From positions 17,669,731-17,733,730 of the forward strand of contig NC_092801.1 in the NCBI RefSeq assembly GCF_918797505.1: 64,000 nucleotides of DNA, written 5' to 3'. The position numbers and the translations under genes are program-made. Origin of the DNA: Bemisia tabaci. Lineage: Eukaryota > Arthropoda > Insecta > Hemiptera > Aleyrodidae. Each line of letters starts with the position of its first letter. The stretch's first letter is position 1. The notes under the pieces were generated by a model. The model was not told the origin of the DNA, did not search any database, and saw only the letters and a program-made list of their open reading frames with translations. Of this stretch, positions 11,331-22,379 are shown piece after piece.

Positions 11331-12042
11331 AATGTATGAATCACATGAACAAGCTTTAAAAGTTCAGTAATAAAAGTCAGAAGTCAAATTTGAATTTCGC
11401 TGAAGGGTGTAAATGAGTGCAAGGCAGATACTTTCAATGCTAAGCGAGATAGCTGCAACTACTGAGAATGATTGCTTGTGATCGGTCAAGGTACCTTAAG
11501 GTCACATTCACAGCCGTTCTTTACACAGTTCCTTTCCCCAATAGGCCTCGTGTGGTTTACTGTATACTTAAGAGAGGTTTAAGGGAGCCTGGAAGAATGC
11601 ATCATAAAATAAACAGTTTTTGCAAACATCTAGAATAAAATGCAGAATTATTAATTTGGAAGTAGGACCTCTCGAGGGATTACAATGATTTGCCACCGCA
11701 AAAAGTGCAAAATGTAACATGAAATCTTCTACGAAATTGACAAATTGTATGGTAGGCACGGTCCTACCTTGAAGTGTACCAAACCTACAAAATATTACTT
11801 TTGTATACCTTGTAAGGATCTATTACTAGAGTTATAATACTGAATTTTCCTAGAGGTTCGCAAAAATTGTCTATTTTATGATGGTGCGCATGTTCAAGGA
11901 TCCCTTAGACCTCATTTTTTCATAGTGTAGACCACTATTTTTTTTATTAAATATTTGTAGCCAAGGATCTGATCGCGAATGAAAGTCTGGAAAATTCGAA
12001 GAAAAATATTCTCGGGTACTACTCATTGCAATAAAAGTACCG
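11331..12042. other. single-copy spacer
   Basis: No recognised feature. Confidence 0.4.
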
Positions 12043-12198
12043 AGGTGTGAAAAATCGATCGTCAATTTTTCCCCATTTGAGGCCACGGTAAAGAATCTAT
12101 TGAAAAGATGTCCGTTGCGAACATCCTGTCGAACGATCCTTTTCCGTAGGTTTAAACGACCGATCAATCGATACATCGCTAAGCACGCCGCGCCACTG
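12043..12198 (-). mobile_element. H4: family H copy, degraded outer end
   Basis: Contains CCCCATTTGAGGC, GATGTCCGTTGCGAACATCC and GACCGATCAATCGATACATC and ends CACGCCGCGCCACTG. The distal end is eroded. Confidence 0.7.
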
Positions 12199-12455
12199 AA
12201 CTTGATTACTCGTCGTCTCGCCGCGACGAGTAGATAAAAAAACTCCGTCGCGAAGGGTCGAAACTACCCGAGCGCGCGACGCTGAAAATAGAAAATATGT
12301 AGATGGTTTAAAAAAAAAGAGAGAGGAAAAATTGAAGGGTAGCGAAGACGCCGGACAGAGGGGGTGGAGGGGGGTGGCGCCAGCGGCCGGACGCGCGCGA
12401 TGTTACCCGGTCGGTCGTGCAGAGCAGGTGCTACAATTTTTGAATGATTACCATG

Positions 12456-12711
12456 CTGCCGAGATAAGGAAGAACGCCGTACGAACCTTCCGACGTTGCC
12501 AAGTTTCCTTCGATAAAAACTGAATTTATTAGTAAAATTTTGAATATTTTTTTTTCTAAAATTTTTGAGACATTTTTGTACGCAATTTTATCTAAAACAT
12601 CCGAATATTTCGAAGAAAAATTCGCACGAACGGCGTCAAAAATACGAGTTTTATCGAGGGAAATTTGGCAACTCTGGAATGTGTATACGGCGTTCTTCCT
12701 GAGCACGGCGG
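12456..12711. mobile_element. D3: family D MITE
   Basis: CTGCCGAGATAAGGAAGAAC to CTGAGCACGGCGG, flanked by CATG on both sides (12452-12455, 12712-12715). The inner inverted repeats TTGCCAAGTTTCC and GGAAATTTGGCAAC are intact. Confidence 0.85.
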
Positions 12712-13390
12712 CATGCACAGTTGCACACCGCCGAGCACGGGCGTTACCGCGCATGTCGCGGCGCGCGCGCAATAGACCGTAGTAACACGAGTCGACGTAT
12801 CCCTCCGCGAAGCGAGACCAGGATTTCGCACCGGATTTTTCGGAAAAGTGCCCGAGGGAAAAATGTCGGCGTGACGAGGGAAAGATACCCGCGAGGAGCC
12901 TGGGGTTTTCGGAAAACGGCGAGTGGAAAATGGTGATAAGTGCGTCTGGATCCGAGCGCGGTTATGTGTGTTAAGGTTACGTTCTGCCCCGTCCGGCGGG
13001 ATCAATAGACACACGACCGTAAGGAGCGCGCTTCGCCGCCGCGCCGCCCAGAGCGCGCCCCACGCGCCCGATATAACTCCCATAACCTTTCCTTATCAGC
13101 GGCCAGATATTCCATTTGTACCGCGACCCAAGTCATGCATGGTCGCCCTTAAGTCAGAGCGAATTTCATCCACTTTTCTTCACTTATCTTTCTCTTGAAT
13201 CCTTTTCCGTTCACCAATCTCATCACCCCCGTCTTCGCTTCACTCCTCCGTCTTGTCTCTATTCTCTCTCCCCGTTTTCGGAGGAATCACTTCGGTTCGG
13301 TTCTCACTCTTCGATACCAAATTCAGTTCTATCATATTTCGTGCTATTTCTCTCCAGCAACTATTCTTCCTTTCTTCTCACGACTGTAAG
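12712..13390 (+). promoter_or_regulatory. CpG-rich patch with a possible first exon and splice donor
   Basis: 12740-13090 is visibly rich in CG dinucleotides against an AT-rich background. A pyrimidine-rich stretch follows and ends in ACT|GTAAGTACC near 13384, a good match to the insect 5' splice-site consensus. This would fit a promoter and a non-coding first exon on the + strand. Frames through the region have biased, low-complexity translations and no recognisable domain, so no CDS is called. A chance GTAAGT is equally possible. Confidence 0.2.
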
Positions 13391-14917
13391 TACCTCACAT
13401 TTCACTCATCGTGCATGTTCTTTTGCATTGGCGGATGTAATTTCGCGGTTGGTTTCGTCCCTGCGGTGTTTCAGCACAATGTTTACAAACCTCGATTCAG
13501 CTCTAACCTTATTAGAGCGATGCAGTGGGGATGTATATCTTAAAACAAATGGATTATTTTAATAGATCCCTAAAATAGTAGTTTTCCGTTGGTATATAGT
13601 ATTGGGCTCAGGGAGATAGCCTTCAGTAAGAGAGAGTCAAATATCCCGGGAGAGAGCAGGTGGTCTAGATGAAATTGCGATGCAGAATTCCATTTTCAAT
13701 TTTGTAAGGAACATTTTCAATGATAACTGTCATTTATATAATTTAGAACGCATAAATTTTCTCGTATTTAGTTGCTGAAAGATCGAATATGGTGTAAAAA
13801 CAAGAATTATTCTAGTGTGTTTTGTTGGTTGGTGTTGGTCCCTTATTTTATACAAACAGAGGAAGGAACCAAAGGATCAGTTGGTTCCTTTATGACTTCT
13901 TGAGGGTGAAACGAAACTCATGAGTAGAAGGCATGCCCAAATTTACAGCATTTCCTCAGTAGCAACAATATTGAATTTGGTAGAAAAATAATACTTCATT
14001 TGTGGGTTTCCTTAGTTGGCTCCAAAATATTGCAGAAAAAACCAGGTGGTTGAATGGGGTTTTTTTTTTTTTGACTGATTAAAGTAAGAATTGACTCATG
14101 AGGAGGAGCCAAGGCCAAATTTCCTTTGCCACTGTAGGATCATGACCAGTAACTGCAAGCAGAACCATTGTTTCCGAAACACTTGGCACCATTTACCTAC
14201 ATGCTATTTACTAATCACCCTACACATACACACTGTAAATTCTTAGATGTTCTTTTTTCATGCTTACAAGGGCAGGGTACCATTGTCAATACGTTTCTTT
14301 TAACCGTCCTCCTGAGACTTTATCAACTTTACTTTGAGCAGAGGTCAAGAGGCCGTGGTATGGAATGCAAACTACACCTGGAGATGGGCGGGTTGCGTGC
14401 TTGGGAACCGTTATCAAACCCCAAAATAAGTCGTGAAAACCAATGTTGTAAAGTGCATATTTGTGAGCTTGTATAACCCACTGATTTCCAGTCGCTTTGA
14501 AACTAAAATTGGTGAATGTAACGGTGGATTTACATAATTATCTAATGAGGTCACTACATGGGATCTTACGTAATCACTTAATTCGGTTGGACTTATTATT
14601 AGCTGACGCAAAGGACGTTGACTGATTTGGGTCTCCGTGGGCCCAGAGGTGAAGGCGATCTTTTTCCCTTAATGAAAATGTTTAAAATATGTATCGAGTA
14701 ATTCAGAAACTTGAGAGATACTTAAATAATACGAAGAAACGACCTCGTGGAATCGTCCGTAAACAGTCGAAATAGGTATATAGCTTTCATTTTTTGTTCT
14801 GTGTTTTCTACCCAAAAATATATTTTATTTACGCACATGCACCTGCTTTTTGCACAGTTTATCCTGATTCTTTGTATTTTAGTCATCGAAAGTTATTACC
14901 CGTTCGTATTTTGTTGC
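13391..14917. other. long single-copy stretch
   Basis: No repeat family, domain or RNA recognised. A T14 run lies near 14061, and a small inverted repeat GGAACCA...TGGTTCC lies near 13865-13890. Confidence 0.4.
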
Positions 14918-15178
14918 ATATCGACGGTGAAACTACCAAACCACGTATCTCGGTTGCGGTGTTTAAAAATCTACGCTCACATTTTATTTTTTCAAAGTAG
15001 ACCAAATCAATATCATTCCTTGAAATTTTCACAGAATTTTCTCCGCACGAAGAGAAAAAATCACAGAAATTTTCAAGACTGGACGTTCAGTAGTTATTCA
15101 TTTAAAAAATAAAGTATGACAGGAAGTCTGCGACGTCGCAAACCGAGATACGTGGTTTGGTAGTTTCACCGTCGATAT
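14918..15178. mobile_element. X: MITE-like element with about 38-bp perfect inverted ends
   Basis: The left end ATATCGACGGTGAAACTACC continues to ATCTCGGTT and is repeated in inverse at the right end (15141-15178) without mismatch over about 38 bp. The interior is AT-rich. It occurs once in the window and no TSD is evident. Confidence 0.7.
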
Positions 15179-15426
15179 CCTTTCTGCATCTATTCTCTGT
15201 TTACTTCTCTTTCGATAGAAAATAGAACCTATTGGTATTTGCGAATCGTTGGAAGTGCATTGAAAACACTTCGAATGACACGATGACATGTAACTGGTTG
15301 TAAGTTATCATCTATGTGACTATTTTCCTTTTAAATTGCGAAAAGACTCTGGAGGAAGATGTTTTGACATTAATTCTCGCCAATCAACTTGCCTACTCTG
15401 TTTATACATTATACATTCTTTTGATA

Positions 15427-16060
15427 GTTAGTACCAAGCCTTAAATACCTCGTCATCGGACGCAGTCAGCCGGTTCGATCGAGTCAATAGGAGAGGTCGG
15501 ACAAAATGTGGAAACTTTAAAAGCTTTATCTCCGTTTATACAAAACTTTGAGGTTCTGAAAGTGGTTTCATCGGTTTCCTCGTAAAATTTCTTTCTAGAG
15601 GCACCCCTTAAAACCTAAAATGTGTCGAAATTAACATCAAAATTTTCAGTTTTAGTCAAAAATGTCATGTCCGACTTCTCTAATTGACTCGATCCACTGT
15701 GCGGCTCGCCTTCAACTTTGGGCACGCAACCCGCATGTCCTAAGAACACGAATAGTTGTATCCATGCACCTATAACACAAGCGGTGCAATGTGGTGAATT
15801 TAGTAGGATTTAACCCGTTTAAACTGACCATTTCAGCTCATCATGTTGCTTATTAGCCAGCATTAGTGTTGCTGATCCCCGAATTAAACGTTTGCCTTGC
15901 TTTTTACATTGCTTCAGGTTTATTTTTAGAGGTATTTCAGGAAAAGAACCACTACGCTGCGTTGCTATAAATCGATTTCCGAAATGAGTTCTTACTTTAA
16001 TACCGTGATGTCAATTCTGACACTCACAAGTTGTAGCACCGCATGATATCTTTTGGATGT
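15427..16060 (+). repeat. G2: family G repeat interrupted by B1
   Basis: Aligns with G1 on both sides of B1: GTACCAAGCCTTAAATACC on the left and GCACGCAACCCGCATGTCCT on the right. It is more diverged than typical MITE pairs, so G is an old repeat. Confidence 0.7.
15471..15702. mobile_element. B1: GCACAGTGG-terminal MITE (family B) inside G2
   Basis: Family B is about 234 bp. It runs GCACAGTGGATCGAGTC to GACTCGATCCACTGTGC, with GAGAGGTCGGACA and its inverse TGTCCGACCTCTC next inside. The interior has CAAAACTTTGAGGTTCT and a CACCCCTTAAA block. The left terminus is mutated here. Confidence 0.8.
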
Positions 16061-16102
16061 AGGTTTAAAGCTTTACATGGAAAAGGAACGGAAAATTTTA
16101 CA

Positions 16103-16641
16103 TGTGAATAAACCGTTTTCCATTTCGTGCGTGAATTTTACCGCGTAAAAATAAGCAATAACCGCAGATATACGTAGGATTCTCATTGCAATTACGTACT
16201 TCTTGGTTTTCAGAGAAAGTATGCAGCCTCACATGACAAAAAGAACGCATGTCCTATTAGTATAATACTGCATTTACGTTGTTTTCACACGTAAATAAGA
16301 CCTTTGTGGTTTAATTTAACCGTATAAAATCGAGCAGAAACCACAGCTACACGTAGGGTTCTCATCGAAGTTACGTAGCTTTTTCCCAACAGAACAAGTA
16401 TACTGCCTAACATCACAAAAAAAACGTATATCCCTCTCGTATAATATGGCATGTCCGTTGTTTTTTACACGCAAGTCAGATCCACACGATTTAATTTCAC
16501 CGCGTAAAAGCAAGCAAAAACCACATATATACATAGGATTTTCATCAGACTTACGTAGTTTTTGCTCCCCAGAGCAGATATGCATCCTTACATGACAAAA
16601 ACCACGCACGTCCTATTTGCAAAATACTGCACATCCGTTGT
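16103..16641. repeat. 180-bp tandem repeat, three units
   Basis: The landmark CCG(C/T)(G/A)TAAAA falls at 16141, 16320 and 16500, a period of 179-180 bp. Each unit carries ACGTAGGRTTYTCATC, TTACGTA, a CATGACAAAAA block and GTCCGTTGTTTTYACAC. The units have diverged by small changes only, so the array behaves like short satellite DNA. A fourth unit starts but breaks off near 16665. Confidence 0.88.
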
Positions 16642-16766
16642 TTTCACACATGAAGCCTCATATAACCGCGGCGCACGGGTGGCGCGGTTACGCGATGGGT
16701 AGACCGTTAAAATGCGATGCGGTCTGCCCCACGACGGAGGCAAGGTCGGAGCCGTGGCTTCCTATA

Positions 16767-17205
16767 CTGCCGTGCTAAGGAAAAACGCCGTATGAACGTT
16801 CAAGAGTTACAAAATTTCCTCCGATAAAATGTTTGTTTTTCAGGAGAGTTACGCTGGTGAAAAAAACCTCTTGGTTCAAGAGTGCAGTTTCTTGTCGCCG
16901 GATTTAAGAGTCTGGACTCTTGCTTCAATGCAAAATCCGCTTGAAACAAGAGTTCAAGACTCTTAAATCCGGCGACAAGAAACTGCACTCTTAAGTCAAT
17001 ACACCGCGGCATTGGTCCAAGAGTTTTTTTTTTACCAGTGTATGAATTTTTCCTTTTGAAATTTTTAGATAATTTAGATCTAATTACTTACGAAGAAAAT
17101 TCTCTGAAAAATCGCACGGAAAATAATGACGGGTTTTCCTGAAATTCGTATTGAATCAAAGGAAATTTGTCAAGTAACGAAGGTTCATACGGCGTCTCTC
17201 TTCAC
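16767..17205. mobile_element. D4: family D MITE interrupted by C'
   Basis: Left end CTGCCGTGCTAAGGAAAAAC is intact. The right end degenerates after TTCATACGGCG. The host interior GAGAGTTA/TGAATTTTT rejoins across the C' insertion. Confidence 0.8.
16852..17040. mobile_element. C': CACTGGT-terminal palindromic MITE inside D4
   Basis: 189-bp inverted repeat with termini CGCTGGTGAAAAAAACCTC and its inverse ending TTTACCAGTG. The interior shares AAGAGTCTGGACTCTTG with family C but otherwise differs (TTCTTGTCGCCGGATTTAAG). Flanked by TA on both sides (16850-16851, 17041-17042). Confidence 0.85.
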
Positions 17206-17640
17206 TAATGCGAATCCTTCCCTGCTATCTCGAAATTCTATAAGAGTGTGAGATCCGACAACAGAATTAAATACCGTGCGAAATGCACTGCTTCATAATC
17301 CAATCTAAGGTTCCAACCGTTGCTTCGAGCTTTAAGCCGTTCCGTTCGAGCCGAAAACGTTGTCAAATTATCGATACAATCGGTTTGCTACACATCGATT
17401 TCCACGGGTGATGTCCGATTAACTCGGTAATCCGAAAACGCTGGACCCAAATTAAAGGCGGGCGAGACCACAGCGGCTGGATTGAAGACAATTTGTCAGA
17501 AACCGCATCGCTCAATCCTTCCTCCCTCTTTTCGGGAAAGTCTAGCAGTTTCGGGTCGGACTCCTCGTTTCGACTGAATTTGCTTCGCCATTGGTTTCCT
17601 CTCACAAGGCTTAGCACGGTGTCTGCAGGTCCTTAAAATA
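17206..17640. other. single-copy spacer
   Basis: No recognised feature. Confidence 0.4.
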
Positions 17641-18134
17641 GAGATGTTGCATGTGTGAGGGATTTGCGATTTGACAGTTGATTCTTATGTAAAAGTTCGC
17701 GAGAAACACGACGGGTTTTCTCTGAAATCAACTCCCAAGCTCAAAAAAAGCTCTCAAAGTGAGGCCAAAATGGAGGGGATATCCCGCCCTACCCTGAGAG
17801 TCCACCTCTACATCAAAACAAACTCTCCATGCAAAGATAGGGAGCAAGTACATTGACAGGGCTGCCACTTTCTTTGGGGACTCCAAAACTGAAAACACGG
17901 CAACCCTGCTAATGTATTTGCTCCCTATCTTTGCATGGAGAGTTTGTTTTGATGTAGAGGTGGACTCTCAGGGTAGGACGGGATATCCCCTCCATTTTGG
18001 CCTCACTTTGAGAGCTTTTTTTGCGCTTGGGAGTTGATTTCAGAGAAAACCAGTGGCACCATCGTGTTTCTCGCGAACTTTTACATAAGAGACAGCAGTC
18101 AAATCGCAAATCCCTCACACTTGCAACATCTCCA
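17641..18134. mobile_element. K1: long palindromic element (family K)
   Basis: Two arms of about 230 bp (17641-17870 and 17905-18133) are near-perfect inverse copies. Ends are GAGATGTTGCATGTGTGAGG and the inverse. The arms include AAGTTCGCGAGAAACACGA, GGAGGGGATATCCC and TTTGCATGGAGAGTTTG. One arm-long frame of 60-70 codons stays open in the same phase in both arms and in K2. Full palindromes of this kind are usually non-autonomous DNA elements. Confidence 0.85.
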
Positions 18135-18360
18135 TTCGGATAGTGCTTGTTTTTTTATCAGGCTTGTGAGACAAAAACTATTCCGGAAACCATGAGAGGT
18201 TTGGACTTTTTTTTGGAAAAATGTTAAAGTATGTAGTCAAGGACTTCAGTGGCGTAACTAGAAAACTTCGCGCGAAAATTACACGATACACGAGCTTCTC
18301 TGTCAGGGAGCTCTCCCCGCAAAAATTCGGTCACCACCCGCCTGCCGGGAGAGCCGCGGA

Positions 18361-18484
18361 GTGCTGCCAGCGCAAAACGCGCACTGGCGCCTACAAACCT
18401 AAGGGGATACTTCACGCATTGCGCAATGCTTGAAGTATCCCCTTAGGTTTGTAGGCGCCAGTGCGCGTTTCGAGCTGGCAGCAC
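18361..18484. repeat. N1: 124-bp near-perfect hairpin (family N)
   Basis: Arms GTGCTGCCAGCGCAAAACGC...CCTAAGGGGATACTTCACGC and their inverse meet at GCATTGCGCAATGC with no loop. One mismatch near the centre (CACGC on the left against GCTTG on the right) recurs in the other copies. The hairpin sits in a longer repeat whose left flank (CTCTCCCCGCAAAAATTCGG, GGTCACCACCCGCC) is shared with N2, N3 and N4. Confidence 0.9.
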
Positions 18485-19087
18485 ACAGTGGCGTAACTAC
18501 AAACCTTCGCGCGCCCCCGCCGATCTGAGGCTGCGCCCTCTCATATAAGAAATTTTGAGCGGCGCAACCTCCCCCCCCCCCCCCCCTCATACTGCCCGTC
18601 TAGTTATTCAGATCTGAATAAATGGGAGACAATCAAGTATATCGCTGTGAAAATAGAAAGAAAAGTGAGGAGGAAATTCAAGTTCCAAAAAAGTATGGAA
18701 ACTTCTGAAACTTACATGAAATGTTCGCATGATCAAATTTTTTTTCGTCTCGCCTTAGCATTTGAAAACTCTTCAATGAGATGATCGAAATTTAAGGCAG
18801 ACGCAATTTTATTTTTAATTGAAAAAAGTTCGAGACCAAGTCGCAAATTACACTTAGTCATCTGTGGGAGTGTTAAGCACTTGTTCTCTTTGCTCTTCCT
18901 CTTTCTTCATCTTTTCTGCCTCTCTCTCTCTCTTCCTTCTTTCTTTTCTTTTCTTTCCTTTCCTTTTTCTTTTTTCCCTTCTTTTTCCCGTTTTCTTTTT
19001 TCCATAATTTTGCGCACCTCGCATCACTGCGCTCCCCCCCCCCCCCCGCCCGGCGGTGGCGGCAGGTTTGGTAGTTGCGCCATTGTA
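18485..19087. mobile_element. V: possible hAT-like element with CAGTGGCGTAAC ends
   Basis: The start CAGTGGCGTAACTACAAACC and the end GGTTTGGTAGTTGCGCCATTG are inverse with few mismatches. The interior has C16 and C14 runs and a long CT tract (18880-19000). A second CAGTGGCGTAACTAG lies at 18247. No TSD found, so the boundary is uncertain. Confidence 0.5.
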
Positions 19088-19649
19088 GAACGTAAAAAAA
19101 GTGTTTGCAGCACCGCGGGTGAATACGATGAGTGCTTGGAGCCTCAAAACGCCTTAACTTCCGTGCTTATGCAACACGGACATCCGTGGCGTTCGAATAG
19201 TTGCATCAAGGAGTTGTAACGGTGGTTGTCTCAGTATGCGTCGCATGCAATATTGAGAATGCTTCCCTTAATTTCGTTACCGGTATTCGAGCAAATCAAT
19301 TATGAAAAACAACCCTTCTCTGCATATGCGATGAAATTTTGGAGTTAATGGCTCATCTTAACATTTTAAAGACAAATAAGTCCCCAAGAATGTCATAATT
19401 TGTAATTTTTAAGGCGGAGAAAAGGTGCCGGGTTCACAGCATTTCGCGGGGAAATCAAAGCCAAGAAATTCCAAAAATTATAATCAGATTCAAAAATAAA
19501 ACACCTTGTTATATACAGTTCGGGTCACTTCTTAGTGTTTTTTCCCCCTCTCATTTGTATTTTTCTTAGCACTGGTACTTCCTGTGTATTTCATCGAGAT
19601 TATTTCAAAATAATGTACCTACACAATTTTAAGGCAGAATTTTGCCGTA
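19088..19649. other. single-copy spacer
   Basis: No recognised feature. Confidence 0.4.
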
Positions 19650-19875
19650 CACTGGAAAAAAAACACATTGGATCTAAAGTCCAGACTCTTAAAAACATCG
19701 ACAAGAAAAAATACTCTTGATTCAATCGGATTTAAGCTTAAATCAAGGACCAAGCCTCTTAATTTGAGCGGATTTCCTTTTGATTTAAGTTTAAATCTGA
19801 TTGAATCAAGAGTATTTTTTCTTGTTAATGTTTTCAAGAATCTGGACTATAGATCCAATGTGTTCTTTTCCAGTG
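19650..19875. mobile_element. C2: family C MITE, full length
   Basis: 226 bp, CACTGGAAAAAAAACACATT to TTCTTTTCCAGTG. Flanks are TA on the left and TG on the right, an imperfect 2-bp duplication. Confidence 0.88.
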
Positions 19876-20407
19876 TGTTCTCTCTCAGAAAAATAAAACA
19901 CGAGAGATATCGAGGCAACATCTTACGTAGTTAGGCTGTTGAATCCGTCCAATTGATGTCGGTAAATACGAAACCCTAATTGGCTGCCGGCTCCTGTTTT
20001 CCCCCCGCGGAACAAAGCGGAGAGCGAGCTGAAAAGCGGTGACGTCACATGAGATTTACAAGGTGCTCTATTGAAGCAAGGTGCTGAATTTTGTAATTCA
20101 TCCCCGAGGACCCGCAAGTGCATCTTGACTTAACGTAAATCCGCCCGAAGTTGCTCTTACGTCGGGAGGCGTGCGGAAGTCTGGGATACGGGGGTATATG
20201 AAAGGGAAATTAGAACAACGGGAGGAGCTCAAAAAGAGCACACATCGGATTCTGAATAACTTTTTCGTCCGTATTTTTTTTTCAAAAGTGTGAGAATGGG
20301 TGGTTGTGTGAGAACGGTGCAAGACGTAAGTCGTATTTTTTTATGCCATCGGTCTCTTACCGATGGCATCGCTGTGATTGCGACTGATGCTCACGCCCAT
20401 TTTTCTG
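19876..20407. other. spacer with a GCCATC hairpin
   Basis: Mostly single copy. A short perfect hairpin GCCATCGGT/ACCGATGGC (20345-20367) has relatives near 20914-20940 and 21003-21017, so the target of Q1 may itself be an older element. Confidence 0.4.
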
Positions 20408-20415
20408 TATCCAAT

Positions 20416-20824
20416 TAGAGTACCTATATTGAGAGAGTATGGTCACTGGGCCCCATGGAGAAGCTTAGGACCCAAAAATGGCGGTGCGTTGTTTTGGTAT
20501 TTGTGGAAGGGAGGGGGGGTCATTGCCAACTTTTGACGGTTTTCACAAACCGCACTTGCTGCCAACCTTACTACATCTAAGATAAATTTTCTCAAAAATT
20601 GCACACGATTAGCCTTAAAAATATGTAAAGAAGTCGCAATAGTGCATATGGGTACATTTCTCGTTACGATAAGCAAAGAAAACTACATTTTGAGTCATTT
20701 TGCATTACATTAATTTATGGCGTCCGCCATTTTTGGGTCCTAAGGGGTCCATTCAGCCTAAGATAGCTGAGCCAATCAGAGGTGGTAACACCAGTGGCCA
20801 TACTCTCTCAATGTAGGTACTCTA
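20416..20824. mobile_element. Q1: complete hAT-type non-autonomous element
   Basis: Ends TAGAGTACCTATATTGAGAG and CTCTCAATGTAGGTACTCTA are inverted. A perfect 8-bp duplication TATCCAAT flanks it (20408-20415, 20825-20832). 409 bp without coding capacity. The interior holds GCCAACTTTTGACGG and AAAATGGCGG, shared with Q2. TSD length and terminus fit hAT. Confidence 0.92.
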
Positions 20825-21092
20825 TATCCAATCACAGACAACTTGACTTCGTTAGGACGACAGAGGTTAGGTTTCACTGATGGTGCTCCATGGACATACT
20901 CATCACCGTTTTTGACGCCATCAGCCGGGCTGATGGCGTCAAAACGTTACGTGACTCACGTGACTGATGGTCTAGCTCAGTTTGACAAACAAAGCTCCGC
21001 CCATTTTTGATGGCATCAACGAAAAAAAACACGAATGACTGCGCAGTGACCGAGACCGACGGTATAAAAAAAGACGACTCGAGTCTGAACTA
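20825..21092. other. spacer with dyad GACGCCATCAGCC/GGGCTGATGGCGTC
   Basis: A 27-bp near-perfect dyad at 20914-20940. It shares GCCATC with the hairpin at 20345. No gene. Confidence 0.45.
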
Positions 21093-21321
21093 CACAAGAA
21101 AAAAATTCGGTTGGATCTAGAGTCTAGACTCTTAATAAAGTTGACAAGAAAAAATACTCTTGATTCGATCCAGGTTTTCCTTGAATCGAAGAGCCGAGCC
21201 TTTAGATTTAGGTGGATTTCCTTTTGATTCAAACAAGACGTCCGATTGAATCAAGAGTATTTTTTCTTGTCAATGTGTTTAAGAGTCTGGACTCTAAATC
21301 CAAGCTACTTTCTTTGCAGTG
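21093..21321. mobile_element. C3: diverged family C MITE
   Basis: Arms align with family C (TTGGATCTAGAGTCTAGACT, GACAAGAAAAAATACTCTTG), but the ends have drifted to CACAAGAAAAAAATTC and TTTGCAGTG. Confidence 0.8.
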
Positions 21322-21544
21322 AAGAGAGAAAACGTCGCATGTTTTTTCCCAAAAATACCCTCCTATGGAGGGGGAACCAACTCGATCGTAATATTTTTCA
21401 AAATCGTATAACTCTTTCTTTGCATTTACGGTAATACAGGTTATCCAACTGGTTTTTTTTTTTTATCTTTTTTTAAAATCAATTTTTGGTAGAAAAACAT
21501 AGAAAGTGGAGCTCTTGCGTGTGTTGGGGAATGATTTTTTTTAA

Positions 21545-21620
21545 ACACCTTGTTATTCGATTCTTTACCACAGCTTCAAATGGGGAAATATCGAAAATCG
21601 ATCATTCACGCCTCGCCCCT
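21545..21620 (+). mobile_element. H5: right half of a family H element
   Basis: CACCTTGTTATTCGATTCTT to ATCATTCACGCCTCGCCCCT. The left half is absent. Confidence 0.7.
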
Positions 21621-22013
21621 AAGCGTTACGTAATGTAGGGGCGACCCCTCATGTCGTGAGCAGTCGGTCAATCTCAAAGATCCCCCCGTTTACTTTCGGG
21701 ACACCCTGTGCACGGTCTATCGGCCGGCCGGGTCCCTCGACTCAATGAACTATGCGTCTGGAACTTTTTGAGCGTTTTAATTTCTCATTCGGGGAGTGCG
21801 CAACTTTTAACTCGACTAATGCAATGTTCGCGGCGCGACTTGAAGTGGGGAGCGCTCCGCGAACTAATGATTAGCCATTACTAATTAAATTTGCCGAGGA
21901 AGCTACTAATTAAATTTGCCGCCGGGAAATTTGCCGAAGCCAGCAATAATACTGGCTCTTACGCGCGGCACCCTGAAAATATGATCCAGCCGGGAGTGAG
22001 TGAAATTTAATAC
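21621..22013. promoter_or_regulatory. single-copy patch with clustered TAAT cores
   Basis: 21863-21925 contains CTAATGATTAG (an exact dyad), CATTAC and two copies of CTAATTAAATTTGCCG spaced 24 bp apart. TAAT/ATTA is the core bound by homeodomain proteins. The surroundings are single copy and not AT-biased. This is only a candidate enhancer. Confidence 0.25.
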
Positions 22014-22050
22014 GCCGCACAGTGGATCGAGTCAATAGGAAAGGTCGGTC

Positions 22051-22379
22051 TAGAGTCCCTTTACACTGAGAGTCAAGACAATACCCCCTCATGGAGTCAC
22101 AAACGGGAATAAAGATTACACTAATTGGCAGTTTATTGTAATCTTTGATTGGCTCATTCTCGATTGGCTCATTCTCAAATTCCTTTCTCCGTTCCATCTC
22201 TCATTCCGTTTGTTCCTTGCCGAAACCGTTATTCCCCGGTCCATTTTAGATCATAATCATTGCAATCGGTGAAAATGTAATCTTCATACCCGTTTGTGAC
22301 ACTGTGGAGGCCCAAAATACTGGAACCAATCAGAGAGATGGATTCAAATTGTCTTGACTCTCAGTTTAAAGGGACTCTA
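22051..22379. mobile_element. M1: hAT-like MITE (family M) inside B2
   Basis: Family M runs TAGAGTCCCTTTATACTGAG to its inverse and is about 315 bp. The interior carries TCACAAACGGGAATAAAGAT, GGACCGGGGAAT and CTTTCTCCGTTCC blocks. The flanks GGTCGGTC (22043-22050) and GGTCGGAC (22380-22387) form an 8-bp TSD with one mismatch. Confidence 0.88.

Noticed and set aside
12592..13083. 163-codon frame on - strand
   Set aside because: Begins inside the MITE D3 and runs through a CpG-rich patch. Composition explains the length.
14918..15178. LTR pair
   Set aside because: The two end repeats are inverted, not direct, and only about 38 bp.
16316..16609. 97-codon frame on - strand
   Set aside because: Lies entirely inside the 180-bp tandem array. 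The repeat simply lacks stops in that phase.
18361..18484. microRNA precursor or Helitron 3' hairpin
   Set aside because: No loop, arms far longer than a miRNA stem, and no CTRR end or A-T insertion site typical of Helitrons.
18881..19219. 112-codon frame through the CT tract
   Set aside because: Low-complexity F/L/S translation of a pyrimidine tract and C run.
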